The position numbers and the translations under genes were made by a program. From Triglochin maritima (lineage: Eukaryota > Streptophyta > Magnoliopsida > Alismatales > Juncaginaceae), in contig OY821784.1 in assembly GCA_963682175.1 (NCBI GenBank), positions 24,595,621 to 24,659,620 on the forward strand: a stretch of DNA of 64,000 nt, read 5' to 3'. The notes beneath the pieces were generated by a model. That model was not told where the DNA came from, ran no database searches, and saw nothing but the letters and a program-made list of their open reading frames with translations. Positions within the stretch are counted from its first letter, which is position 1; each line of letters opens with the position of its first letter. Below, piece by piece: positions 22,103 through 33,678 of the stretch.

Positions 22103-22740
22103 ATTGAAAGTAAGGTAATCTACGGTTTCAATTTTGAATTTTGTTATAAATATTTTTATTTTTAAAACCGCCTTTAGAAATTATATTTTCCTATTATGGG
22201 AAATATATGGTAAAGGTCTAGATTATTTTGTATTAATTTGAAAATAAAGTTTTCCTTTTACATTTATTGGATTTTAACTTGTGATTTTTTCCTTTGTGTT
22301 GGTCATATTAAAAAATTATGTCATTTATTTTCATTAATTATGAAAATTTCAGATATATCTCATTGATCATAAATATAAATTATTCAATTATTTTATTGAT
22401 TGTACATTAGCATAAAGTAAGACAAAAATTTAAGACGAACATCTAAGATTTGTTTTAATTTTTTTCTATAAATTAAATATCATGTTTAGTTATTTTCACA
22501 TGTTGGTTATTTGGCTAATCTTGTTTTATTTTGATGATATTAACTAAACCTATCACTAAACAAAGTTCTAATCAAATATAAAACTATATCACATGTATAC
22601 ATCACAAATTATATTTCAAATCTATTGAATGTAATGCGTTTCAAGTTTTGAAGTGAAGAAGTACGATAAAATTAAGCGCAAAGCGATCAAGTAATGAAGA
22701 CCATATTGAATGTAATTTTTATTTTCTTGAATCCATAAAT
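22103..22740 (+). other. Unassigned AT-rich DNA
   Basis: Very AT-rich, no open frame or repeat I can name. Confidence 0.3.
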
Positions 22741-22940
22741 TACTACATAATAGGCCTTTGCGGAGGGACTAATATGTCAGTAAAAGTACCAAATTTTGTC
22801 GAAAATAATCTGCCTACGTTACGAGCATCGGGAATAATCCGTCGAAATTACGAGTGTCGGCAATAGTAATGCCGACGGAATTTCTATCGGGAAGCATATT
22901 TTTGGTGTGAAAACTCCCACTCTTGCCGACGAAAGTGATT
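22741..22940 (+). mobile_element. Left end of a CACTA-like transposon
   Basis: A mutated terminus (ACTACATAATAGGCCTTTGC) and at least five CCGTCG/GCCGACGG subterminal repeats, closely related to the end at 12925-13084 but in the opposite orientation. The right end was not found before 23327. Confidence 0.5.
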
Positions 22941-23326
22941 TTTTTCAAAAAAAACCTTAACCTTTTAAACTGAAAAATTATATAAAATATTCATGCAATG
23001 CCACAAACAACAATTAATATCCAACATATTAGCAATACAAATTTGACCTCACCAAAAATAATATTCATCTTTATAATGTATTAAACATCATAATCAATAA
23101 ATATTTATATCTAAGTTTTCATTAGTACTTTCAAATATACATCCTAAAATGAAAATAGACATGTAACAAACAAGATATTAACACATTGTTTAATCCTCAA
23201 AAATCTTTACAAAGTATTAAACAAGATGAAAATAGACATGTAAGTTACCAATATCTAACTTCCTCTCTTGTAAATTTAGAGGTTTTTCTCTATTCTTGCT
23301 TTGTAGCAATATGACGATCTTATCAC
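22941..23326 (+). other. Unassigned AT-rich DNA
   Basis: No gene seen. Probably interior of the CACTA-like element starting at 22741, interrupted by the hAT-like element at 23327. Confidence 0.3.
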
Positions 23327-24576
23327 CAGAGGCGGATCCAGAAATTTATTTTGGGTGGGGCAGATTTCTCCACATTGGATGATTTTTTTGAGGACCCACA
23401 AATTTAAGATGATACTTTAAATAAATTGATTAATTGAAACAATAAAAATTTCAAAAAAATCCTTCATATTTTTAACATATTTTCAAACCTGAATACATTA
23501 AAATTCAAACTTCCAAAACAAATTACAACCATAAAACATGAGACATCAGTTAAACTACTAATTAACTAAATAACTTAACATAAAAAAACAAATAAAGAGT
23601 CATTACAGAACCATGTTCTGTGTAAGTGACGAGACGATCATTCATCCAATCGTTAAGGTAGTATCCAACAATAATCTTTCTTAGTTTCTCACCCACTATC
23701 TTACCTTACATATAAGAATGATCTACATTCTTCGTATTCATTTTCTACCTTATGATTAACAATTCACAAACTCCTCTTAGAACGTCCAGGACCTATAAGA
23801 ATAAATGTCCTTCCAAATTCCATATCATTGTTGTCAAGTTTGTCTACGCAAAGCTATTGGATCCAAAAGAAAGGTTCCACTAAGATTCTGGGACTCTAAT
23901 TTGCTACCTCATGAACTTGTCACGCCGGTATATAGACCTCAAACATCACAAATGACCACACAAACCCGTAATAGTTAAGTTGTGGCCTACTTTTCCCCAT
24001 CAACTTACTACACTAACATACTTGCTCGGTTTCAAAAAACAAATACTACACTACACTCGTGGTATTCCACTTGTGCATTATTACACCCCCACCTATCTGT
24101 ACAAAAATCCAAACTACCAACAAATCTTTCACACTTCAAAACTTCCTCTCCCAAACACATGTGAAGAACACTACTCACATTTCCATTTTAAGCACAATGG
24201 CATTGTCTGCTTCAGCTCTACTCCCCAACCAACTCAACTCCAAAGTCCAAACTACACCAACACCAAAACCAACCCTAACACCAAAGAAAGGCTTCTTCGA
24301 CTTGCTGCGGGCCGACACAGGAGAGGATAAACAATACGCTGGCAATGGTGGGCTTCCTGTCGACAATGGCAGTTTAGTTAAGCAAAGGAGAAGATCTCCC
24401 CGCTCAGCTCTCAAACGGAGGACTCGCGTGGTTCGTGGGCATTGCGGCGGTGCTATCATTCATGTCTCTAGTGCCTCTATCATCAGCTGGGATTGGAAGA
24501 CAAAAAGTGGGGAATTACATTGGGAAATTTGGGTGGGGCAGTTGCCCCACCTGGCCCCAACGTGTGTCCGCCCCTG
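23327..24576 (+). mobile_element. hAT-like element carrying a gene fragment
   Basis: Ends CAGAGGCGGATCCAG and GTGTCCGCCCCTG are inverted and match the CAGNGGCGGA-type termini common in plant hAT elements. Longer inverted similarity continues inward (TTTGGGTGGGGCAG, with GGGTGGGGCAGTTGCCCCAC at the right). The flanks are CTTATCAC (23319-23326) and GTTATCAC (24577-24584), an 8-bp target duplication with one mismatch. There is no transposase. The right third holds a protein-coding gene fragment with its 5' flank. Confidence 0.75.
24197..24495 (+). pseudogene. Captured fragment of a probable chloroplast-protein gene
   Basis: It starts with an ATG in good plant context (ACAATGGC). The first 30 residues (MALSASALLPNQLNSKVQT, then T/P/K-rich) look like a plastid transit peptide, followed by KKGFFDLLRADTGEDKQYAGNGGLP. 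About residue 60 the apparent coding frame shifts: the next frame, after a stop, reads LSNGGLAWFVGIAAVLSFMS, a membrane-helix-like stretch. Upstream (23980-24196) is C/T/A-rich, like a 5' UTR and promoter. I do not recognise the parent gene. The fragment ends where the hAT terminal sequence begins, so it is probably transduplicated and non-functional. Confidence 0.55.
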
Positions 24577-24889
24577 GTTATCACCCCATACAAGAACCTA
24601 TCAACACCTGAAAATTACAGTACATTCAGCCACCAATCAATAAAAACATCCACATGGACATCCATCGTTGCTTTCTAGGAACTCAATCATTAAAGAATAT
24701 ATTTCGCGTTAGCAAGAGGTACTTTTCCATAGATTACGTCCAAAAAAGCCAAAATCATCCAAAAAAAGTACACATAAAAGAAATACCACGATTGGATTGT
24801 TAGAAGAAATGCTTCTTCCTTGAACTCAAAATACCTAGAGAATGTACATGCCTTGAATACCCACAAAAGTAGCAAAAATCAAAATCAAT
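24577..24889 (+). other. Unassigned DNA
   Basis: Begins with the right copy of the hAT target duplication. No gene or known repeat recognised up to the start of integrase homology near 24890. Confidence 0.3.
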
Positions 24890-25719
24890 AAGGATGTTCA
24901 ACTAAATCTGAAGTCTGTTAAGAATTTAACAATATCAACCAATAGCTCAACCAACTTAGACACATAGTTAACAACCTTCAAAATATAAGTATTCCCAAAA
25001 TTGTTTGGGAAGAGACCCATGAAGTCGATACCCCATACATCGAAGATATCGACGACGAGGATATTTTGTAAATGCATCATATCTCATCATCCTATTCTGC
25101 CAAGGCGCTGGCACCTATCACACTGCTTACAAAATTCGTAAGCATCTATGAACAATGATAATCTGTAAAATCCAAAATTGGAGCACATTTTGGAACTCAC
25201 CGTCTCGGATGCACCTCTTGAAAATTTCGTCAAGGCAATATTTGAACAGAGAGGTTTCTCCCTAGTGGAAAACCTGACAAGTAATCAAAAATTTGCTTGG
25301 TCCGATTTTGTCCAACTCAAAGGAAGTTGCTCAATGACAAGTTAGTTCACAATGTCGGTGAACCAAGCTTTGTTCTTAATTGTGAACAATTGCTTATGAG
25401 GATATTGTCATTGATTGTTTGGTCATATGGTTGGGTGTCTGAAAAGGAGACATGTAGTTAGCCACCACATTTCCGCTCCCTTTATCCTGGACTCTAAATC
25501 AAATTCTTTCAGCAATAAGATCCACCTTAACAACCCTGATTTAGCATCTTTCTTTGCCATGAGGTGTTTGATAGTTGTGTGACCAAAGTAAATGATTGCA
25601 TGCGAGCCTATCAAGTATGAACAAAATTTCTCCAAAGTGAATATGATCGATAGGAATTCGTTCTCAGTCACGGTATAGTTTACTTGGGCTTCATTGAGCG
25701 TTCTATTAGCATAGTACAT
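24890..25719 (-). pseudogene. E4 pol: integrase and RNase H remnants
   Basis: Minus-strand remnants of an E7-like pol. Integrase core pieces ([15 protein letters not shown]) lie near 24950-25070 and zinc-domain remnants near 25090-25200. An RNase H segment (YYANRTLNEAQVNYTVTENE, FGHTTIKHL, RWILLLKEFDLE) spans 25430-25719. The conserved RNase H Asp before HTTIKHL is lost and many frame breaks occur. A solo LTR interrupts the coding sequence at 25720, and homology continues at 27265. The integrase C-terminus and 3' LTR are missing on the left. Confidence 0.8.
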
Positions 25720-27264
25720 TGATTAGTAGCATATCATACAGTGCATTCATTCTATATATCCTATATTTTACCCTAATTTTGTGCTACTAAAGTGTTTGTT
25801 TGATGTCTTTCAGGGTTTAGGTAATAAAGAAGAGAATGGAAAAGAAAACGACAGAAATGCAAAAAGAAAGAACTTTATTTGAATCATCTTGGAATTGTTT
25901 GTCATGCTCAAGGACTCATCTGCAACTCAGGAAGGACCCAGATGAAATGTAGAGGGACTTGAACGAAAGGAACAATTTCTGGCGCAAAAATCCCTCAGTA
26001 CCATGATCTTGAAGAGTATTTGGGAAATTAAGGCTAAAGGGGCTCGAACCAGTGAATCCTAGAGTGCACCCTACATGTGAAATGGATAACATAAGTTGTT
26101 GAAGAAAATTAGGGTGGATTAGACACACACATAATCCGCCACTAGCGGATTATATTGGTAAAAACCAGCCTCAACTTCTCCCGTGGCTAGATCCTGCTTA
26201 ATTGGGTGTACCAGACCATATAGAAATCGATTACAGTCTTTAGATTGCTTCCAGATTCATCTACAACGCTCTTTCTTCAATAAATAGCAATGTTTCTCCT
26301 ACCTTTAGCCCTCTCCTCCAATTTACTCCATTAGAATAGGTTTAGTTTACCCAATTTGGCAACAAATGAATGTTGGTGGATGAAGGTTGTAATCTCACTC
26401 TTTGATTAATCTAATGTTAGATTTGAATTTCTCTCTTCTTTAGCTTTCTTTCTATCCAAGTATTTTTACATTTTGTTGGTTAGTAGTTTGCTATTCTTGT
26501 CATGTTAAGTGTAGATTTCTTACTTTCTATGGTTGTTGTTTTGAGTAGATATTAGATTCACCCCATTTGGGGTGGAGGTTATGTAGATTATGTGTTGGGT
26601 GATGATGGGTTCTTCTTATTTGTGTCATCTTCTTGTGCTTAATGTAGATATATACTTGTAGAATGCTTAAACTTGTATTAAATGAGATAATGGCCACACT
26701 AGGTACTTGTCATATGCTAGATCTAGAGTTTATATTATTACTTGCAATGGTCCATCTTTGTATGGAATTGGCTTGAAATGTTTGGATCCATGTTTTGTGC
26801 ACATTCACATGATTGATTTAGATTGTAGGTAGGTTTAATTGATGCTATAATGGCCACACTAGGTACTTATTGCATGTTTGATAATCTTAAATCAACCTAA
26901 ACTTTATATGAAATATGCATGTTCATGGTTGCCATGTGACGTTGTGTCCTACATTTAGATTTTACACTAGCTTTTAGTTATATGTCACACACATTATACT
27001 TGTGCCTAATTGCATTGAACAACCACTCACATACACACACACACCTCTATACACCTCCACTCCAAGGGGTTTTAGTTATCTTATTGAATCCTTCCTAGTT
27101 TAGTTTAGTTTAGTTAGCTTAGTATAATCCTCTCCATCTCCTTTTTTCTGACATTCAAGTATGGTGAGAACAACGACACACACAACTCCTCGTGGTATGA
27201 CCCTTACTTGTCATGTCTTCACCGACGTCGTGCACTTGTGGTTTTGAACTATTAAAAATACACA
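25720..27264 (+). mobile_element. Solo LTR inside E4 RNase H
   Basis: About 1.55 kb, TGATTAGTAGC to AAATACACA, no internal region. The E4 coding sequence rejoins across it within the RNase H motif (YYAN). The flanks TACAT and AACAT suggest a 5-bp target duplication with one mismatch. It contains a perfect palindrome at 26131-26153, a TATA-like AATAAATA (about 26279), and R/U5-like boxes shared with the other LTRs. It is a different LTR family from E1-E8. Confidence 0.8.
26131..26153 (+). promoter_or_regulatory. U3 palindrome in solo LTR (single unit)
   Basis: A perfect 23-bp palindrome with 9-bp arms ATAATCCGC/GCGGATTAT around CACTA, about 130 bp upstream of the TATA-like box. It occupies the same place as the palindromes in E1, E5 and E7 but has different sequence. 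Confidence 0.8.
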
Positions 27265-29728
27265 ACATAGATCACACTAGGGAAATTGTTGATTCTCTGC
27301 CCAAGCACCGCTCCCACAACAAAGTCTAATTTATCACACATTAGCTCAAAGAATACAGTCCACACAAGTGCCTTAATATGGGAGCTAAAGTAAGTTTTTG
27401 GTTTAAAGTCAAGAAGGCATGCAGACATTCAGGTGTGAACTTGAAATTGACCTCTTTCCCCAAGAATTCAGTGAGAGGTTGGCTATCTTTTTGAAATCCT
27501 TAATAAACTGCCTATAAAATCCGGCTTCCCTAGAAAGCCACGGATAACCTTAACATTAAGTGGAGGTGGAAGATTTTCTATAAGCCCTACTTTCTTAGGG
27601 TCATCTTCTACACCCTTACTTGAGACCACATGCCCAAGTATGATCCCTTGCTTAACAATAATGTGACATTTTCCCGATTCAGAGTGAGGTTCTTCTCTCT
27701 ACAACGCTTGAAGAGAAATCTTAAGTGATCGAGGCATTCCTTGAAGGAGGAGCCAAATATGGAGAAGTCATCCATGAAGATTTCAAGAAAACGTTCTACC
27801 AAATCTGACAAGATGTTGATGATATACCTTTGTAACGTTGTTGGGGCGTTACATAACCCAAAAGGCATGCCATGATAAAGAAACGTTCCAAATTGACAAG
27901 TATAGGTGGTTTTTTCATTTTCTTATGGGGCAATGGGAATTTGGTTGTAACTGGAGTATCCATCAAAAACAATAATACTCATGTCTGGCCAACCTCTTAG
28001 ATTTGGTCGATGAATTGCAGAAGAAAATGATATTTCCACGTAGTTGCATTAAGTTTTCGATAGTCAACGCAAACTCACCAACCCAATTGTAGACGAGTTG
28101 GTACAAACTCATTATGATCATTTTCCACGACTGTCAGACCTGACTTCTTTGGAACCGCATGTATTGGACTTACCCTCGAACTATCCTAAATGGGATATCT
28201 TTTATCAATATCTAAGCATTTGATCATTTATTTTCGAATGGTCTCTTTAGGCAAATAATTTAGTCTTCGTTGTGGGTCTCGGCGAGGCTCAAAGGCCTAG
28301 TGTTCTCTTCCACAAGGATCCAGTGTTAAGCTTCTTAGGGCTTACTCCCTTAATATTCTTCAAGGACCACCCAATAGTCTCTTTATTGTCCAAAAGAGCT
28401 GATTTAAGGTAGCTTCCTATTCTTAATCAAAATCAGAAGAAATAATGAGTTGTAAGGTATCATTATCTCCAAAGAATATGTATTTTAGGTTATCGGGGAG
28501 CAACTTAAGCTCGACCGGAGGTGGGTCCTTCTTAGATTCAGTGTTGATCTCAAGTGGCTCAAGGGCCACGCAATAAGAAGAGCAAACACTAAGGTGTGCC
28601 TCCTCATCAAGGAATTCAGATGCAGATTCCTCAAAAACATCCTCTCTCTCAACTTGGTCATTGGGCAACTCAATAAAATATCGATGGGACTCGAATGTGC
28701 CCATTAACTCAATCATATCAATGTTTTGAATGAGAATGGCTTTGACTGAATTGTCGAAAGAACCAGGATGCTTACCCATAGTGAAGATGTTGAAATCCGC
28801 AGTTAGATTTCTAAAAGACAACATCATCAAGTCATTTGTGACAGTTAATTAAAGTATTAGACATGGCCAGAAATGACCCGCCAAGGATCATCGGGATTTG
28901 TCTTTTTGCATCAGACACTGGTTTCCTCCCGAGCGTATTTCCCCAAGATGCTCACTCTTTCTAGGTATAGGGATACTAGTCATTTTGGGCCAAAAATCAG
29001 TAGAAGTTGTGTTGAAGTGAAGGGATATCTATATGATCCGATCGATTGCGTAAGTCCCGCGGTAGCAACGGAAATTGGATGAGTTATATGAACTCACCTA
29101 CTTTGATAAGGACATCATAAACGACCCCGTGTGGAACTTTGACCGAACTATCAACGAACTGAATGGTAGTCCTTGTTGGCTTAAAGTCATCGATTCCTAG
29201 GTTAACCTAAATAGAACAAGGCAGGAGGTTCACAGATGCCCCCCAAATCAAGTAAAGCTCAGTGAATAGGCACATTACAACGACATAAGAAATAGTCAGG
29301 CAGCCATGGTCGACCTTGTATTTTTACTTGTGCTGGCTATGTCATTATCAAACTTACATTGGCAGCCAATAAAGCTTTCTTTGGTTCATTCGTTTGCCTC
29401 TTCTAGGTGGATAGATCTTTGAGGAATTTGGCATACAGTGACATTTGTTCACCTTGACTTGCATAAATCTCAATAATCTTATGACAATGCTCATCCATTT
29501 TCTATCTCAACCTATGTGGGTATTGTGCCTATGGGACATATAAATCAGGAGGTTGAGCCTTAGGAATGTGTTTTTTGGGAGGCTCGTGACTCATTTCTTG
29601 GGAGTCGCTCAGGGATTCAGATGTAGGTATATTAACATAATTATCAACCATCCTACCCGATCTCAATGTATGAACAACATTTGCATATTGAGGAGGATGA
29701 CTTTCCATGTTGTTGGTATGATGCCTGC
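27265..29728 (-). pseudogene. E4 pol and gag: RT, protease, gag C-terminus remnants
   Basis: Continues E4 on the minus strand: the start of RNase H (27270-27330), RT with MPFGLCNAPTTLQRY and [12 protein letters not shown] (27600-27870), and RT N-terminal pieces (about 28000-28300). The protease-RT spacer follows (28423-28830, with KKDPPPVELKLLPDNLKYIF), then decayed protease (28830-29330) and the gag C-terminal region (29400-29728). It has numerous stops and frameshifts. It ends at the CCTGC duplication where the compound element was inserted; gag resumes at 58390. Confidence 0.8.
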
Positions 29729-30097
29729 TGATTGACATCATTTCATGCTCATATTTGTATCTTATATCCATTATCTTTCACCTAAACAATGATATGTTAC
29801 CAGTTTTATGTTTAGTTTTCAGGAATAAATAGGTTTGAAGAGATGAAGCATAAAAGGAATCAAAACCTGGGAAAAAGGACTGAACTGTGAGATCTAGGGA
29901 CCTTCATGCAAAGGAGAAGGACCTGAACGCAAGACAGAGGGACCTAAGAGCAAAACAGAATACTTCACACCATCATGGGGAGTATTTTAGCAATTGGATT
30001 CGGGTCGGAGCTCCAATAAACGAAGTAGATGCATCCAAGACCACCAAATACACAAAGAAAAGCCCAGAACAAGATTCAACTGGATCCAGATTTTTGG

Positions 30098-30113
30098 ACC
30101 GCCAATTGGCGGT
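30098..30113 (+). promoter_or_regulatory. U3 palindrome of E5 LTR
   Basis: A perfect 16-bp palindrome, ACCGCCAATTGGCGGT, about 130 bp upstream of TATA. It contains CCAAT in both orientations. A second small palindrome, CTGGATCCAG, is centred 21 bp upstream of its centre. Confidence 0.85.
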
Positions 30114-30234
30114 CTGGATCAGCCCAGATCCGCTAAGTTTTCTCCTGGACTTGTATTAATGTTTGTTTAGGCTATGTTTGGTATTGGTTTAGTCCCACAT
30201 CGGGGGATTGTCCCGAATTAGCTTTTTCCATGCC

Positions 30235-30242
30235 TATAAATA
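30235..30242 (+). promoter_or_regulatory. TATA box of E5 LTR
   Basis: TATAAATA, with a purine/pyrimidine initiator-like ACTCTTCACC about 10 bp on. It is identical in all E5/E6/E7 LTRs. Confidence 0.65.
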
Positions 30243-31113
30243 GAACTCTTCACCTTCCTTTGTAATCACTCTATGCTTGTGGACATTCTCCCTAATTGAA
30301 GTGGAAGCCTTGAAGCAAGAAACTCAATGGGGGAGATGCTACTGGTATTGTGAGTCTTCAATCAATGAAATTTTCTTTGTTTTGTGCTTCTTTTATTGTT
30401 GGTGCATGTTTTAGTTTAATTGTCTTTTATTAAATCTAGCTTAGTTAATATGTCTGCTTATCTTAGTGTAATAGTTAGTATAATGTGTAGTGAGTAAAAC
30501 CACTCCCCTTTTGGGCGGTGGAGATGATTGTTATATATGCAATTAAGGAAGGAAGGATGTTTATTTTGAAATGTGTTGATTAATATGAATGCATGCTTGC
30601 TTGTTAGAATAGAACACTTCACTAGATGGGTTTTGCCACAAGTTTAAAGACCCCTCCCATGCTTGTTTAGTTTATTAAATAACCAGCTTGTGTTTATAAA
30701 TGTTAATCAAAATAGGCTAGTGATTTAATTGATGGGTTTTGCCATGATAAGTGGACACCTCTCATACATGCAAACACTACCTACACTTGTGCCTATAGGA
30801 AGATATTTTTGCCTCCTTATTGTGTATGTGTAGTCACTCCACCCCCTAAGGGTCTATCTCTTACTGATTCCTACATAGTATCAAGTTTCTCTAGCTTAGT
30901 TGAAGTATTTGTTAATCTCTTTCGTTCACATTTGCTTCTTCGTAGTTAGCGTAGTTTAGTGTAGAGTAGCATAATCAATCTTTCTCCCCCAATTTTTGCC
31001 ACTTGATTTCTGATAAACAAGAGGTTGCTCACCTCCCTGAGGATGACCCGTACTTGCCACCGCTTCATCGCGGCCGTGCACTTTCGGTTTAAATAAAACG
31101 TTCAACCAGTTTT

Positions 31114-31131
31114 TGGCGCCGTTGCCGGGGA
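31114..31131 (+). promoter_or_regulatory. Primer binding site of E5
   Basis: TGGCGCCGTTGCCGGGGA, tRNA-Asp type, 5 bp after the LTR. Confidence 0.93.
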
Positions 31132-32310
31132 GGTGCCAGTCCAGACTCTTGTTTGGATGATTCGAGTGGATTTAATTTGTGTTTGTAGTTTTTCTTTGTT
31201 TCAGGAGACTGGGGATAGCAAGGGGAGGCTCCTGAAGAAATTTCCAGACGACCTGAGCACTTAAGACCGCCAATCAGCGGTCTGAGACCGCCAATCAGCG
31301 GTCTGGTGAGCTCTGTTCATCTTTTAATTTCTCTGTGTTGTTGCTCTACATGATCTAGTAATCTGGGACTCAATTTGGCATGTTTTGACTTATAGTTCGA
31401 TCCAAGATCAATAATCAAACCTCCTTTAAGCAACTTGGACCCTAAAACGCAAAGCAAAAGACTAGCCATTCTTTCTTGTTTAGGTCATGCACCATGTATG
31501 TGACTTAAGCATTTAGATTGTCTTTTATTTTAGCTTTATTTTCAATTGCTGAGTGCTGGCGTGAGGTACGCATCTTCTACTCTCATTCATGTATTTCGTA
31601 TGACATGCAGTAGTTAGTAGGAAGTGCATTGCAACAAGTGTGAGTTGAGCGTTTGTTTGGAGAGTTGATTGCTAGATTAGGACTCCAAAACGATACTAAG
31701 GAGGGGTTGTCCCATAAAAGATAAGGTGGGGGATTTCATCACCCTTTCCTTCGTCCCCACAAACCACACTAATAAAGAGTCTAATTTTTAAAATCAAGTA
31801 GCCATTGGCCCTAAGGATTTCGGGCGCATTAGGAGAGTGATCCGGTCCCGACCGTCATGACCTGATCGGCGTTGCCCACTTTGTCGATAGTAGGAGAGAC
31901 GAGATCCCCGGATCTTGGCTCACTTTCTGGGCTTTGTGGTCCTCGTTTTAGGGAGGTGAGGCGTGTTGAGACCGTGTGACCTCGCAGTTAGGCGTCGTCT
32001 AGTTGTAAGGACCTATAGCGACCTTAGGATTGCTTGAGCCTTGTTTGCTTGTGTGCTTCTACCTGTACCCATCCGTCGTAGCATAATGACTTCTTCCCTT
32101 CTCTCCCGAGTCATTCTTTCTCTCCTGTGTTCCCTCGTCTTCTCTTCCACGTACATTCCTTGTAAAAAAATAAAAATTTGTGCACCTTTGTGCATGCTTT
32201 CGTGGACACGAGACGAGAGTGGTTGTTTGACGAGGAGCGTTGTCAATCCGGCTTCGGTCATCGATTTCTCGACACCTTCCTCCTCTCGTGTCGCACGCAG
32301 TCTGGGTTCA
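31132..32310 (+). other. Leader of E5
   Basis: Noncoding, 1.18 kb. It has a palindrome pair at 31266-31302, the box AAGATAAGGTGGGGGATTTC near 31717 and conserved blocks around 31800-32000 shared with E6, E7 and, in part, E1 and E8. An in-frame ATG at 32086 upstream of gag would add a 75-residue extension that E7 does not have, so I use 32311 as the start. Confidence 0.65.
31266..31302 (+). repeat. Leader palindrome pair, 21-bp period (E5)
   Basis: Two copies of ACCGCCAATCAGCGGT (31266-31281 and 31287-31302), starting 21 bp apart. Arms GACCGC/GCGGTC surround CAATCA. Confidence 0.9.
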
Positions 32311-33678
32311 ATGGCTGCTAATTTCCGTGAGGAGGAGCAGTTGCTGGACCCACCTGCTCCACCAGTGCTTCCAGTTGTTGTTCCCATACCTCTTCGTGAT
32401 CGATGCTACCCGAGCCGTACAGCTCTACCCTCATGCATCGTATTGCCAGAGGCAAATGGGAACCATTTTGAGGTCAAGCCTCAGTTTATTTCCATGCTCC
32501 CTCATTTCACTGGGAAATGTGACCCCTATATCTTTCTCAGGGAATATGAGGAGGTCTGTGCTATGTTCAAACTGCAACAACTTAGCAGAGACTCCATTCA
32601 TCTTAGGCTTGTCCCCTTTGCGCTTAAGGATGATGCCAAGAAGTGGTTGTACAGCAACCAGGCGAATGTCTTTAGGACTTGGGATGAGTTTCAGTCTGCA
32701 TTCCTAAAAAAGTATTTTCCAAATCATCAGACTCAAAAATTGAGGAACGAAATCAATTCGTTCTATCAACATGAGATCGAATCATTCCATGCATACTTAG
32801 AGAGGTTCAACGAGCTACTATCCTCATGCCCTAACCATGGCATCGAGTTGTGGTGCCTGTGTCAGATTGTTTACGAGGGTCTTCACATCTCGTCCCGAAC
32901 GCTCCTTGAGTCCATGTGTCAAGGAGAGTTCTTAGGAAAGGATGAAAGGGAGGCATGGGCTTTTCTAGAGGACCTCGCTGAGAAAACCATGCAATGGGAG
33001 AGTGTAAGGGAACCACCTGCATCATGTAGCATAGGGGCGAGAATCGTAAATGCAAACTCGACTAGATCGGGTGCCGCATTCGCCGTCGATACCACTACGG
33101 CCACCGAGGCACGCATGGCGGCCTTAATGCGTCGTATGGATTCGATTGAGCTCCAAAACCAGCACGATATATCTCATGTGTCTGCATCTGGTTCAGTTCC
33201 ATGTCATTTATGTGGTAGGATAGGTCATATAGGGGGTGAGTGTGCATCCGTTCCTCCTGAGATGGAACATGTAAATGCCATCTATGATAGATCCAGGAAT
33301 GACCCATATTCATTATCATATAACCCTGGATGGAGGAACCACCCTAATTTTTCATGGAACCATAACAATGCCTCATGTGGTCCTTCAAACTTTTCTCGAC
33401 CACCTAACCGACCACACTACCTTCCCATGCATTCACAGTCTCATCAGTCACCCCAAAGTCAGAACACCAACCAACCAGGTTTCCCAAATTCAAACAACTT
33501 GGAAACCCGGTTTAATTCGCTTGAGAACTTAACTCGTGGACTTGAGAACTCTGTAAAAAACTTTATGTCGTCCACGAGTCAAGTTCTCACTTCGAATCAG
33601 CAGACCATCAAATCTCTCGAGCTTCAGATGGGTCAGTCGGCTCAGTCTGTACATGAGAGAGAGAGGCAGCCTGCCTAG
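32311..33678 (+). pseudogene. Gag of E5 (C-terminus out of frame)
   Basis: Starts MAANFREEEQLLDPPAPP. A Retrotrans_gag domain follows (FALKDDAKKWLYSN, FLKKYFPNHQTQKLRNEI, SFHAYLERFNELLSSCPNHG), then the zinc knuckle CHLCGRIGHIGGEC near 33205 and a coiled, glutamine-rich C-terminus. The frame ends at 33678 because of a frameshift near 33660. A second shift near 33745 returns the downstream protease region to the original frame. The same two lesions occur in E6. Gag would form the particle, but fused gag-protease cannot be made from this copy without frameshifting. Confidence 0.8.

Larger units (their letters stand above)
29729..31108 (+). repeat. 5' LTR of E5
   Basis: 1.38 kb, TGATTGACATC to AACGTTCAACCA. 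It has a palindrome at 30098-30113, the conserved TCCCACATCGGGGGATTGTC box (about 30193-30213) and TATAAATA at 30235. Only a few percent of positions differ from the middle LTR (for example near 29880-29905). Confidence 0.92.

Noticed and set aside
24059..24196. N-terminal extension of the captured gene fragment
   Set aside because: In frame with the later ATG, but composition is 5'-UTR-like and the transit-peptide-like sequence begins at 24197.
32013..32387. 124-codon antisense frame, also at 42633-43007
   Set aside because: Occurs in both copies only because E5 and E6 are duplicates; it overlaps leader and gag start and has no recognisable motif.
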